Assembly (NCBI RefSeq): GCF_006715145.1
Contig: NZ_VFMR01000001.1
Span: 62,001 to 126,000, forward strand
Source of the DNA: Microbacterium sp. SLBN-146
GTDB taxonomy: Bacteria; Actinomycetota; Actinomycetes; Actinomycetales; Microbacteriaceae
Length of the DNA: 64,000 nucleotides
Reading direction: 5' to 3'
The position numbers and the translations under genes were made by a program. Under the pieces are notes generated by a model. It made no database searches. It saw nothing but the letters and a program-made list of their open reading frames with translations, and was not told the DNA's origin. Positions 28,684 to 37,072 of the stretch are shown here, piece after piece (within the stretch, counting starts at the first letter, position 1; every line of letters starts with the position of its first letter).

Positions 28684-29358
28684 ATGAGCGACACCGCAGC
28701 ATCAACCACCGCTCGCACGGCCGTCGTCGCCGCCGCGATCGATCTGTTCGCGAGCCAGGGATTCGTCGAGACGTCGGTCGAGCAGATCGCCCGTGCCGCC
28801 GGGGTCTCCCGTTCGACCTTCTTCCGGCAGTTCGGCGGCAAGGACGACGTCGTCTTCGCCGATCACGAGCAGCTGCTCGACCAGCTGCGGACCTACCTCT
28901 CGGAGTCTCACGACGACCCGTGGGAGGCCGTCTGCGAGGCATCCCTTCGCGTCTTCCTGCATTTCGCCGCCGACCCGCAGCTCGCACGCCGCAGGTACGC
29001 CATCGTGCGGGGTGTCGAGTCGCTTAGAGAGCGCGAGATCGTGACGGTCTTCCGCTACGAACGACTCTTCGACGAATACCTCCGCGAAGCTCTGCCGGGT
29101 CTCGATCCGCTGGACGCCGTCGGCTTCGCGGCGCTCGTCACGGCCGTCCACAACCACGTACTTCGACAGCTGCTGCGCGGCCCGAAGCGCGTCCCGGCAA
29201 CGGTTCTGCGTCGCGCGCTCGACGACGCCAAACGCAAGTTCGGCGTCTACGGCGAACAGTCCGATCCGCTCGAAGACGACGTCATGGTCGCCGTCTTCCC
29301 CCGACGGATGCCGACGGCCGAGGTCGCGCGGCGACTGCGCGACAAGCTGGAAAGCTGA
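28684..29358 (+). CDS. TetR-family transcriptional regulator (224 aa)
   Basis: The N-terminal TetR DNA-binding domain is clear: [20 protein letters not shown], then [20 protein letters not shown] (about residues 18-57). The C-terminal ligand domain (about 70-200) is not assignable to a ligand. The gene is divergent from sucC (164 bp between starts) and 90 bp upstream of an acyl-CoA dehydrogenase on the same strand. TetR regulators next to such enzymes often respond to acyl-CoA, so control of that neighbour is plausible but inferred. The C-terminus ends in an Arg-rich [10 protein letters not shown] segment. Confidence 0.85.
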   Translation: MSDTAASTTARTAVVAAAIDLFASQGFVETSVEQIARAAGVSRSTFFRQFGGKDDVVFADHEQLLDQLRTYLSESHDDPWEAVCEASLRVFLHFAADPQLARRRYAIVRGVESLREREIVTVFRYERLFDEYLREALPGLDPLDAVGFAALVTAVHNHVLRQLLRGPKRVPATVLRRALDDAKRKFGVYGEQSDPLEDDVMVAVFPRRMPTAEVARRLRDKLES

Positions 29359-29398
29359 CACCCGGTCTCACAACTGGCGGTACGCGGTTTCGTCGGAG

Positions 29399-29428
29399 TA
29401 CTCTGGGCACGCCGCGGATCACCGCGGC
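29399..29428 (+). promoter_or_regulatory. Candidate promoter and 5'-UTR inverted repeat of the acyl-CoA dehydrogenase gene
   Basis: TACTCT (29399-29404) is a possible -10. A GCCGCGG-ATCA-CCGCGGC repeat (29411-29428) follows at the expected transcript start. It could be an operator for the adjacent TetR protein or an mRNA hairpin. Confidence 0.35.
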
Positions 29429-29448
29429 GCGGCATCCTGGAGCGCGTC

Positions 29449-30690
29449 ATGAGCACCACCCCCGACACCCCCCACCTGCCCGGCGAGAGCGTCGAGACCT
29501 ACGACGTGCTCGCGCGTCTGGGCACCGACTACTTCGCCGTCTTCGCCGACATCCCGGCGGCAGACCGAGCGGTCTGGCAGCGTGCGCAGGCGTACGTCGA
29601 CGAGGTCGGCACGCGCATGCAGGACGCTTGGGACCGGGCGGACTACCCCCTCGACCTCGCCGTGCGCCTCGGCGAGCTCGACCTCCTCAATGACGGCATC
29701 GAGCACCCCGCCCTGACCCGCTTCTCGCCGCTCGCGGCGGGCCTCGTCAACATGGAGGTCTCGCGCGGCGACGGGTCGCTCGGGACCGTCGTCGCCGTCC
29801 AGGGCGGACTCGCGCTGCGCACCCTCGCGCTCTTCGGAAGCGACGAGCAGCAGGAGCGCTGGCTCGTGCCGATGGCACGTGCCGAGGTGCTCGGGTCGTT
29901 CGCTCTCACCGAGCCCGACCACGGCTCCGACTCGGTCTCGCTCGAGACGACGGCGCGTCGCGACGGCGACGAGTGGGTGCTGCGCGGGGCGAAGAAGTGG
30001 ATCGGGAACGGCGCGTCGGGCGGCATCACATTCGTCTGGGCCCGGGTCGTCGACGAGGAGTCCGAGCACGACGGCAATGTGCGCTGCTTCCTCGTCGAGC
30101 AGGACCGTCTCGGCTACACGGGCACCGTCATCACCGGCAAGGTGTCGCTGCGCGGCATCCACCAAGCACACATCGCGCTCGACGACGTGCGCGTTCCCCT
30201 CGACGCCGTCCTTCCTGGCACGAAGACCTTCAAGGATGCCTCGACCGTGCTGTACGCGACCCGGTCTGGGGTCGCGTGGTCGGCGCTCGGCCACGCGACC
30301 GCCTGCTACGAGGCCGCGCTCACCTACGCGAAGGAGCGCGTGCAGTTCGGCAAGCCGCTCGCGAAGTTCCAGATGGTGCAGGAGCGCCTGACGCACATGC
30401 TGGAGGAGCTCACGGCGATGCAGCTCTACTGCCGCTGGATGGCCGACCTCGAAACCGCCGGCACGCTCCGCCCGACCCAGGCATCGCTCGCGAAGTTCCA
30501 CAACACGCGGGCCGCACGCCGGATCGCGTCGATCGCGCGGGACGTGCTGGGCGGCAACGGCATCCTCCTCGAGAACGGCGTCATGCAGCACCTCGCCGAC
30601 ATCGAGGCCATCCACACGTACGAGGGCACCGAGTCGGTCCAGGCGCTCCTCATCGGACGCGACATCACGGGGATGAGCGCCTTCGTCTGA
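29449..30690 (+). CDS. Acyl-CoA dehydrogenase, glutaryl-CoA-dehydrogenase-like (413 aa)
   Basis: Shows the three-part acyl-CoA dehydrogenase layout: an all-helical N-part; a middle beta domain with GSFALTEPDHGSDSVSLET and the FAD-contacting KKWIGNGASGG; and a helical C-part with ERVQFGKPLAKFQMVQERL and RDVLGGNGI. The catalytic base is expected at Glu392 in HTYEGTESVQ, the position used by the glutaryl-CoA/short-chain group. The flavoenzyme oxidises acyl-CoA to enoyl-CoA and passes electrons to ETF. The exact substrate cannot be read from the sequence. ATG 29449 has GGAG 7 nt upstream. It stands downstream of the TetR gene, its likely regulator. Confidence 0.9.
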   Translation: MSTTPDTPHLPGESVETYDVLARLGTDYFAVFADIPAADRAVWQRAQAYVDEVGTRMQDAWDRADYPLDLAVRLGELDLLNDGIEHPALTRFSPLAAGLVNMEVSRGDGSLGTVVAVQGGLALRTLALFGSDEQQERWLVPMARAEVLGSFALTEPDHGSDSVSLETTARRDGDEWVLRGAKKWIGNGASGGITFVWARVVDEESEHDGNVRCFLVEQDRLGYTGTVITGKVSLRGIHQAHIALDDVRVPLDAVLPGTKTFKDASTVLYATRSGVAWSALGHATACYEAALTYAKERVQFGKPLAKFQMVQERLTHMLEELTAMQLYCRWMADLETAGTLRPTQASLAKFHNTRAARRIASIARDVLGGNGILLENGVMQHLADIEAIHTYEGTESVQALLIGRDITGMSAFV

Positions 30691-30734
30691 CGCGGGGCGG
30701 GTCGGTCTGTCGGACGTCGGAGGCCCGGGGCAGG

Positions 30735-31790
30735 ATGAGTGGCATGCCGTACGACATCCCCGCCCCGATGCTCGCGAAGTCCGTTCCCGCGATCCCCGCG
30801 CCGTCCACCGTCGACGGCGGACTGAGCTACGAACCCAAGTGGGACGGCTTCCGCGCGCTCATCTCGTGGGACGGCACCGACGTCGAGATCGGGTCGCGCG
30901 GCGCGAAGCCGCTCACCCGCTACTTCCCCGAACTGGTTGAAGCGTTCACCGAGCTCCTCCCCGAGCCGTGCCTCATCGACGGCGAGATCGTCGTGCCGCG
31001 CGGCGAGCCGGGTGCGCAGCGCCTCGACTGGGAGTCGCTCTCGCAGCGGATCCACCCCGCGGCATCCCGTGTCGCGATGTTGTCGCAGGAGACTCCCGCG
31101 ATGTTCATCGCCTTCGATCTGCTCGCCCGCGGCGATCGCGACCTGCAGTCCGAGCCTTTCTCGACGCGCCGGGCCGAGCTCGTCGATCTCCTCGGCGACG
31201 TCCCGCATCCCGTGCATGTGACCCGCACGACCGACGATGCGACGGTCGCCCAACGGTGGCTCGCCGAGTTCGAGGGAGCCGGGCTCGACGGCGTCGTCGC
31301 CAAGCCGGTCGCCCAGCCGTACGCACCGAACAAGCGCGCGATGTTCAAGATCAAGCACGCCCGCACGGCCGACGTCGTCGCACTCGGCTACCGCCTGCAC
31401 AAGTCAGGACAGGGAGTCGGGTCCCTGCTCGTCGGCCTGTACAGGGCCGAGGGCCGGCTCGTTTCGGTCGGCGGGGTCGCGGCGTGGAGCAACGCGCGCC
31501 GACTCGAACTCATCGACGAACTCGCACCGCTCGTCGAACGCGACGACGAGGGCCGTGCTGTCACGGGCGACGGCGAGAAGTCACGGTTCTCGGCGCCAGA
31601 CCGCGACTCGTCGTTCGTGCATCTGCGTCCCGAGCGCGTGCTCGAGGTGCGGTACGACCAACTCGAGGGGTGGCGCTTCCGGCACACCGTGCAGTTCGAA
31701 CGGTGGCGACCCGACCGCGATCCGCGATCGTGCACGTACGAACAGCTCGAGACGGTGTCGGCCTATGACCTGGGTGCTGTCCTCGACTGA
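30735..31790 (+). CDS. ATP-dependent DNA ligase, LigC-like (351 aa)
   Basis: Motif I EPKWDGFRAL places the adenylated lysine at Lys35. Motif III is CLIDGEIVVP, motif IV LDGVVAKP, and motif V MFKIKHARTADVV, followed by an OB-fold with SLLVGLYRAEGRLVSVGGV. The short length (nucleotidyltransferase plus OB domain only) matches actinobacterial LigC used in DNA repair. ATG 30735 has GGAGG 11 nt upstream; ATG 30744 (MPYDIPAPML) is an alternative start. A LigD-type polymerase gene lies 0.5 kb downstream on the opposite strand. No Ku gene is present in the window. Confidence 0.9.
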   Translation: MSGMPYDIPAPMLAKSVPAIPAPSTVDGGLSYEPKWDGFRALISWDGTDVEIGSRGAKPLTRYFPELVEAFTELLPEPCLIDGEIVVPRGEPGAQRLDWESLSQRIHPAASRVAMLSQETPAMFIAFDLLARGDRDLQSEPFSTRRAELVDLLGDVPHPVHVTRTTDDATVAQRWLAEFEGAGLDGVVAKPVAQPYAPNKRAMFKIKHARTADVVALGYRLHKSGQGVGSLLVGLYRAEGRLVSVGGVAAWSNARRLELIDELAPLVERDDEGRAVTGDGEKSRFSAPDRDSSFVHLRPERVLEVRYDQLEGWRFRHTVQFERWRPDRDPRSCTYEQLETVSAYDLGAVLD

Positions 31791-31819
31791 CCCGGAACCG
31801 AGGTGTCAGGAGCCGGTGG

Positions 31820-32194
31820 TCAGGAGTGCGGCGTGGTGCGGGCAGCCTGAGCGCGGCGTCGCGCGGTGATCGCCGTGCCCGCGCCGATCGCGACGACACC
31901 CGCTCCCGCGAGAAGGAAGAGAAGGCTCGCGTCGAAACCCGTCGCGGGAAGCGCGCCGTTGTTGCCACCCGCAGCGGGGTCGTCCGTCGGAGCCGGAGTC
32001 GGGGCAGCGGTGCGCGCAGGGATCTCGACGCGGATGACCATCGTGTTCGAGTCGTTCGACTCACCGGGAGCGGTCGATGCCGAGGCGGCAGACACGGGTC
32101 CGGCGATGATGGCGGCGCAGACACCAGCGGTGAGCGCCGCGCGTGCGGCGAACGAGGCTCGCGCGCTGGAGCGCGTGAATGACGACGTCGGCAT
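31820..32194 (-). CDS. Small LPxTG sortase-anchored surface protein (124 aa)
   Basis: An Arg-containing n-region and the signal peptide core AALTAGVCAAIIAGPVSA are followed by a short mature part rich in Thr/Pro (PARTAAPTPAPTDDPAAGG). A complete cell-wall sorting signal follows: LPATG, the hydrophobic stretch FLLAGAGVVAIGAGTAITA and the RRRAQAAR tail. After processing only about 60-70 residues would remain on the wall, so it is more likely a stalk or structural peptide than an enzyme. ATG 32194 is preceded by GGGAG 4 nt upstream; a longer in-frame start at 32218 lacks such a site. Convergent with the ligase gene (29 bp apart). Confidence 0.85.
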   Translation of the reverse strand: MPTSSFTRSSARASFAARAALTAGVCAAIIAGPVSAASASTAPGESNDSNTMVIRVEIPARTAAPTPAPTDDPAAGGNNGALPATGFDASLLFLLAGAGVVAIGAGTAITARRRAQAARTTPHS

Positions 32195-32285
32195 GGTTCT
32201 CCCTAGTTCCCGACCCACGCTAGCGCACTCATGAGAGATTTCTCATCCCCCATTCGGTGGACATCACCCGCCGTCTTCGCGGGCA

Positions 32286-33320
32286 TCACCCGGCGTCGTC
32301 TTTCTGCTTCGCCCGGCTCGGCTGCACGCGGGGCGGCTCACCCGGCATCTTGGGGAATTCCGGCGGGAAGGGAAGCTCGCCGAGTCCGTCTGCGAGATCC
32401 CGTTGCCACCACTCCAGCAGCGTGTCGATGCGGCCCGGGTTGTCGAGGAACCCCGCCCAGGGATCGCCGACCTCGGCCAATCGCGCCGGCATCGACCGCA
32501 CGGTGAAGGATGCCGGGTCGGCATCCGCGAGTTCGTCCCAGCCGAGCGGCGCAGACACCGTCGCAGTGGGGAGCGCGCGCGGACTGTAGGCACCGGCCAT
32601 CGTGCGATCACGATTCGCCTGATTGAAGTCGAGGAAGATGCGCTCGCCACGCTCCTCTTTCCACCAGTTCGTCGTCACCCGGTCCGGCATCCGTCTTTCC
32701 AGCTCGCGCGACGCGGCGATGACGGCATGACGGACGTCGAGGAACTCGTGCGTCGGTTCGATCGGACAGAAGACGTGAAGCCCTCGATTGCCGCTCGTCT
32801 TGATCCACGCCTCGAGACCCGCCTCGGAGAGGACGTCCCGCAATGCCGGGGCGACCGCCGCGGCATCCGCGAAGTCCGTGCCCGGCTGAGGATCGAGATC
32901 GATGCGCAGTTCGACGGGGTTGTCGGGCTGTGTTGCGAGCGATGCCCACGGGTGGAACACGACGGTGTTCATCTGCGCGGCCCAGACGACGGCGGCCGGC
33001 TCGGTGAGGAAGATCTGCGGATGCCGCCGCCCGCTGTTGTACGTCACGGTGACCGTCTCGACGAAGTCCGGCGCGCCCTTCGGCGGGTTCTTCGAGTAGA
33101 ACCGCTCGCCGTCGACGCCTTCGGGGAACCGTTCGAGTGAGACCGGCCGATTGCCGTTGGCCGCAAGGAAGGCCTCGGAGACCGCGATGAGGTACTCGGC
33201 GAGCTCGCGCTTCGTGATCCCGAGCTCGGGCCAGAGGACCCGGTCGGGACTCGACAGCCCAACCTCGCGATCGCCCTCGGGGCCACCGGGCACGGTCAGC
33301 GTGATGCGTGCAGACGCCAT
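32286..33320 (-). CDS. LigD-type DNA polymerase/primase domain protein (344 aa)
   Basis: A stand-alone polymerase domain of the bacterial NHEJ LigD family. SPDRVLWPELGITKRELAEY is the family N-terminus, LRIDLDPQPG carries the metal-binding DxD, KTSGNRGLHVFCPI holds the conserved histidine, and DFNQANRDRTMAGAYSPR the C-terminal signature. Such proteins add templated or untemplated ribo/deoxynucleotides at broken ends. No ligase or phosphoesterase domain is fused; the separate LigC-like gene nearby could supply ligation. TAGGGT 6 nt before ATG 33320 suggests a leaderless start, though AGGG at 7 nt could also serve as an RBS. Confidence 0.9.
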   Translation of the reverse strand: MASARITLTVPGGPEGDREVGLSSPDRVLWPELGITKRELAEYLIAVSEAFLAANGNRPVSLERFPEGVDGERFYSKNPPKGAPDFVETVTVTYNSGRRHPQIFLTEPAAVVWAAQMNTVVFHPWASLATQPDNPVELRIDLDPQPGTDFADAAAVAPALRDVLSEAGLEAWIKTSGNRGLHVFCPIEPTHEFLDVRHAVIAASRELERRMPDRVTTNWWKEERGERIFLDFNQANRDRTMAGAYSPRALPTATVSAPLGWDELADADPASFTVRSMPARLAEVGDPWAGFLDNPGRIDTLLEWWQRDLADGLGELPFPPEFPKMPGEPPRVQPSRAKQKDDAG

Positions 33321-33326
33321 GCACCG

Positions 33327-33332
33327 ACCCTA
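33327..33332 (-). promoter_or_regulatory. Likely leaderless -10 element of the LigD-type gene
   Basis: TAGGGT (minus strand) ends 6 nt before ATG 33320. Confidence 0.35.
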
Positions 33333-33352
33333 GGCCTCATCCCGCTCCTCCG

Positions 33353-33523
33353 TCGCTCCCTTGTCGCGAAGGGAGCCGCGCGGCGGCATCCGCTCACTTG
33401 TCACGAGGGAGCCGCGCCGGGTCCGCTCACTTGTCGCAAATGGTGGGATCCCCCGCGCGGAAGTCGCCCTTTGAGACAAGTGAGCATGGCCGCTCCACTA
33501 CGCAGGGCTGCGGACAAGCGAGC
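33353..33523. repeat. Cluster of CGCTCACTTGTCGC half-sites including a 61-bp palindrome
   Basis: Direct copies of CGCT(C/A)(C/A)CTTGTCRC start near 33354, 33391 and 33424, and inverted copies (GAGACAAGTGAGC, GCGGACAAGCGAGCG) lie near 33473 and 33509. The middle pair forms a hairpin: GCTCACTTGTC (33425-33435) with GACAAGTGAGC (33475-33485), extended inward by CAAA/TTTG, giving exactly 61 bp. It fills the 208-bp gap between two same-strand genes (the LigD-type gene and sseB). Confidence 0.7.
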
Positions 33524-33528
33524 GTGGG

Positions 33529-34545
33529 CTACTCGGCGAGGGCGAGGACGGGGGCGAGATCGTCGCGGCTGAGGCGGATCCACGGACCGCGAGGGTCGAT
33601 GATGACGCCCGACAAGCCCTCGTCCTGACGCAGCGCGGCAGCGAGCTGAGCGCTCGTGACGGGTGCGGGCCGGTCGTCCCGGCCCATCGCGACCACTTCG
33701 AGCGGATGCGTGTAGATCTCGAGGAACCGCGAACCATCGGCGGCCCGCCCCTGGGCGATGCCCGGCTGCGCGCCCTCCGAGGGAGTGTTCACCGCGAGCC
33801 AGACGGGCACACGCGTCAGCGCGTCCGCGATGCTCGCTGCCGTGCCATCCGTCCGCTCCGCGGCGAGCAGCGTCTTCACGGTCAGCGTGTCGTCGATGGC
33901 CGCCAGCATGCGCTCGATGAGTGCGCGCGGGAGGATCGCCCGCGCAGGTGCCGACGCGGGGTCGATGATGAGGCCCGTCGCCGACGTCTCGAGCACGTGC
34001 CGGAGGACCGCGATCGACGGCTGCCCGACAGCAGAGGTGGCCGTGTCACCATCGGATCGGATGCTGGCGTTCAGCGCCGCACCACTGGAATAGGCGAGCG
34101 CGAACGTCTTGTCGCCGATGTTCGCGACCGCGAGCGGGAGGCCTTTGCCGTCGGCGAGGAGCGCTCGCGCATCGCCCTTGACCCGCAGGAAGAGATGCCC
34201 CTGGAGCACGCTGCGAGCAAGGTCGAGCAGCTCGCTCGGCGACGGCTTCTCGGGGAGTCGCCCCAGCGCCTCGCGCAGCAGCACGTTGTCGCGGAGCCCC
34301 GGCACGGTTTCGACGACGCGCTCGGCAGCGGGCCGCCGGTCCTCCGCCGGAAGCGCCTGCACGGGCGTGGCGGCGACGCCGAGTCCCTGGAACGACGACA
34401 TCGAGATGCCGACGGATGCCGCGGCATCCCCCGTATCGACGGATGCTGCCTCGACGGCCTCGGACTCACCAGGCCGACCCTCATCAGGGTCGACATCCGT
34501 GGGGAGCGCGTCGGACTTCTTCGGACGGCGCGAGAAGAGTGCCAT
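33529..34545 (-). CDS. SseB-family protein (338 aa)
   Basis: The central and C-terminal parts match the SseB domain: LREALGRLPEKPSPSELLDL, then LFLRVKGDARALLADGKGLP, and the C-terminal SseB half with PVWLAVNTPSEGAQPG and GLSGVIIDPRGPWIRLSRDD. The first about 60 residues are low-complexity and acidic after a basic FSRRPKK start. The biochemical role of this family is not established in actinobacteria. It is encoded 37 bp downstream of pcrA on the same strand, but TAGGCT 6 nt before ATG 34545 suggests its own leaderless promoter. Confidence 0.75.
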   Translation of the reverse strand: MALFSRRPKKSDALPTDVDPDEGRPGESEAVEAASVDTGDAAASVGISMSSFQGLGVAATPVQALPAEDRRPAAERVVETVPGLRDNVLLREALGRLPEKPSPSELLDLARSVLQGHLFLRVKGDARALLADGKGLPLAVANIGDKTFALAYSSGAALNASIRSDGDTATSAVGQPSIAVLRHVLETSATGLIIDPASAPARAILPRALIERMLAAIDDTLTVKTLLAAERTDGTAASIADALTRVPVWLAVNTPSEGAQPGIAQGRAADGSRFLEIYTHPLEVVAMGRDDRPAPVTSAQLAAALRQDEGLSGVIIDPRGPWIRLSRDDLAPVLALAE

Positions 34546-34551
34546 TGTTCG

Positions 34552-34557
34552 AGCCTA
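34552..34557 (-). promoter_or_regulatory. Likely leaderless -10 element of the sseB-family gene
   Basis: TAGGCT (minus strand) ends 6 nt before ATG 34545, with no Shine-Dalgarno sequence between. Confidence 0.4.
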
Positions 34558-34582
34558 ACGGGGCTCGTGACCGTGTACCCGG

Positions 34583-37030
34583 CTAGAGCTTCTCGATGGG
34601 CGCGATCTTGACGAGGAGCTTCTTCGCGCCCGCCTTCTCGAAGCGCACATGCGCGACGCGCTTGGCTCCCTCGCCCGTCACGAGATCGACGCGACCATCG
34701 CCGAAGTCGTCATGGCGAATCCGGTCTCCGGGAGCGAGCTCCATGTCGCCGTTGTCGCGCACCTTCGACGGAACGCGGTTCGCGAACCGGCTGAGGTCGG
34801 TCTTCGGCTCGCTTCGCGCGAGCGGCACGAGATCGTCGCCGTAGCGACCTCCGCCCGATCCTCCGAAGCCGCCGGGGCGCCGGGCGTTGAGGGCGCGGGA
34901 CTGCGTACCTCCTCGCGAGTTGACGTCTCCCGGCGACTGCCTCCAGTGCACGAGATCGGCGGGAATCTCCTGCAGGAAGCGGCTCGGCATCGCGACGGTG
35001 ACCTCGCCGAACTGCGCACGCGTCATGGCGAGCGAGAGGTACAGCCGCTTGCGCGCCCGCGTCACGCCGACATAGAACAGGCGTCGCTCCTCCTGCGGCC
35101 CGCCGGGCTCGTTCGCCGAGATCCGGTGCGGAATCAGGTCTTCCTCGACGCCCGTGAGGAACACGGCGTCGTACTCGAGGCCCTTCGCCGTGTGCATCGT
35201 CATGAGCGACACGGATCCCGAAGCATCCTCGAGGTCGTCGGCGTCGGAGACGAGCGACACCTCGCCGAGGAAGTCGATGACCGTGCCCTCGGGGTTGTTG
35301 CGCGCGAACTCCCGCGCAACGGCGACGAGCTCGTCGAGATTCTCGAGCCTCGCCTCGTCCTGCGGATCGCGGCTCGCCCGCAGAGCATCCTGATACCCGC
35401 TCTTCGCGAGCAGCAGCTGCAGTCCTTCCGCAACCGCGGTGGGCGGAGCCAGCTCGCCGGATGCCGGCAGCATGAGCGCCGACGCTTCGGCGAGCACCGC
35501 GTCGAGTTGCACGATCGCGGCCTGGATCTTGGGGCCCACTCCGAGCGCCGACGCGTTCGCGAGCGCGTCGCGGAACGTGATGCCCTCGTCGGCGGCGTAC
35601 CGCGCGATGGCCGTCTCGGTGACGTCGCCGATCCCGCGGCGGGGCTTGTTCAGGATGCGGCGGACCGCCATCTCGTCGGCGGGGTTGGCGACCGCAACGA
35701 GATACGCGAGGGCGTCCTTGATCTCGGCGCGCTCGTAGAACTTGGTGCCGCCCATGATCCTGTAGGGAAGCGCCGAGCGGATGAAGATCTCCTCGAGCGC
35801 ACGGGACTGCGAGTTCGTCCGGTAGAAGACCGCGATCTGCGAGTAGTCGAGTCCGCCACGATGGAGGACTTCGATCTCGTCGGCGACGAACTGCGCCTCG
35901 TCATGCTGCGAATAGCCGGTGAAGCCGACGATCTTCTCGCCCTCGCCGACGTCCGTCCACAGCCGCTTGTCCTTGCGGTCGAAGTTGTTGCTGATGACGG
36001 CGTTCGCCGCACTCAGGATGTTCTGCGTGGACCGGTAGTTCTGCTCGAGCAGGACGACCTTGGCCCCCGGGAAGTCGCGCTCGAACTCGCTGATGTTGCG
36101 GATGTCCGCCCCGCGGAACGCATAGATCGACTGGTCGGAGTCGCCGACGACCGTGAGGGATGCGGCATCTGCAGCATCCGGCTCGGCGTCGAAGATCATC
36201 ATTCCGCCGCCCCCTGCCATCGGCTCGGCGTCGGACCCGGGCGGTCGGGTCAGCTCGTGGATGAGGGAGTACTGCGCGTGGTTGGTGTCCTGGTACTCGT
36301 CGACCAGGATGTGACGGAACCGTCTGCGATAGACGTCGGCGACCTTGGGGAAGGCCCGGAAGAGGTACACGACCTGCCCGATGAGGTCGTCGAAGTCGAA
36401 CGCGTTCGCCCTCTGCAGTTCGCGCTGGTAGGCCGCGAACAGGTCGACGAAGATGCGCTCGGCGGGGTCGCTGAGGTTCGCCTGGCGTGCGTACGACTCG
36501 GCGTCGGCGAGTTCGTTCTTGAGCTTCGAGATTCGGGACTGCACCCCCGCCGGCGTCAGCCCGAACGAATCGGCCTCGTGCTCTTTGACGAGACGCTTGA
36601 TGAGCGCGCGGGAGTCGCCCGAGTCGTAGATGGTGAACGCCTTCGTGAAACCGAACTGCTCGGCCTCGCGCCGGAGGATGCGCACGCACGCGGAGTGGAA
36701 GGTCGAGATCCACATGCCTTGCGCCCGCTCGCCGATGAGCTGGCCGACGCGCTCGCGCATCTCGCCGGCCGCCTTGTTGGTGAACGTGATCGCGAGGATC
36801 TGGCTCGGCCACGCTTCACGGGTGCGCAGGAGCGAAGCGATGCGCCGCGTCAGCACGCTCGTCTTGCCCGAGCCTGCTCCGGCGACGATGAGGAGCGCGG
36901 GACCGCGGTAGATCACGGCTTCGCGCTGCTGCGGATTGAGTCCTGCGAGGAGGTCTTCGTCGGGGCGGGCGCCGGGGGCAGCCGGCCCGCGGTCACCGCC
37001 GACGATCAAGGGCTGGGAGGCGTCTGTCAT
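34583..37030 (-). CDS. pcrA: ATP-dependent DNA helicase PcrA/UvrD (815 aa)
   Basis: All SF1A helicase motifs are readable. The Q-motif is LNPQQREAV, Walker A is VAGAGSGKTSVLTRR (about residue 50), motif Ia ITFTNKAAGEMRER, motif II ILVDEYQDTN, motif III VGDSDQSIYAFRGAD, motif IV LEQNYRSTQNIL, motif V MTMHTAKGLEYDAVFLTG and motif VI YVGVTRARKRLYLS. The C-terminal segment after about 720 carries the conserved PcrA tail (LAPGDRIRHDDFGDGRV). A 3'-5' helicase acting in excision repair and in clearing RNA polymerase and RecA. TAGACT 9 nt before ATG suggests a leaderless transcript. Confidence 0.96.
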   Translation of the reverse strand: MTDASQPLIVGGDRGPAAPGARPDEDLLAGLNPQQREAVIYRGPALLIVAGAGSGKTSVLTRRIASLLRTREAWPSQILAITFTNKAAGEMRERVGQLIGERAQGMWISTFHSACVRILRREAEQFGFTKAFTIYDSGDSRALIKRLVKEHEADSFGLTPAGVQSRISKLKNELADAESYARQANLSDPAERIFVDLFAAYQRELQRANAFDFDDLIGQVVYLFRAFPKVADVYRRRFRHILVDEYQDTNHAQYSLIHELTRPPGSDAEPMAGGGGMMIFDAEPDAADAASLTVVGDSDQSIYAFRGADIRNISEFERDFPGAKVVLLEQNYRSTQNILSAANAVISNNFDRKDKRLWTDVGEGEKIVGFTGYSQHDEAQFVADEIEVLHRGGLDYSQIAVFYRTNSQSRALEEIFIRSALPYRIMGGTKFYERAEIKDALAYLVAVANPADEMAVRRILNKPRRGIGDVTETAIARYAADEGITFRDALANASALGVGPKIQAAIVQLDAVLAEASALMLPASGELAPPTAVAEGLQLLLAKSGYQDALRASRDPQDEARLENLDELVAVAREFARNNPEGTVIDFLGEVSLVSDADDLEDASGSVSLMTMHTAKGLEYDAVFLTGVEEDLIPHRISANEPGGPQEERRLFYVGVTRARKRLYLSLAMTRAQFGEVTVAMPSRFLQEIPADLVHWRQSPGDVNSRGGTQSRALNARRPGGFGGSGGGRYGDDLVPLARSEPKTDLSRFANRVPSKVRDNGDMELAPGDRIRHDDFGDGRVDLVTGEGAKRVAHVRFEKAGAKKLLVKIAPIEKL

Positions 37031-37039
37031 TGCCCGTCG

Positions 37040-37045
37040 AGTCTA
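37040..37045 (-). promoter_or_regulatory. Likely leaderless -10 element of pcrA
   Basis: TAGACT (minus strand) ends 9 nt before ATG 37030; no Shine-Dalgarno sequence is seen. Confidence 0.4.
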
Positions 37046-37072
37046 CGCGCGAGCGCCGACACCCGACCGGCG

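Noticed and set aside
27356..28987. An extended 543-codon version of sucC
   Set aside because: Family homology begins only at GTG 28519, where a ribosome-binding site is present; the extra part overlaps the TetR gene antisense.
29973..31790. A 605-codon version of the DNA ligase
   Set aside because: The first 254 codons lie inside the acyl-CoA dehydrogenase gene in a shifted frame; ligase homology starts at 30735-30744.
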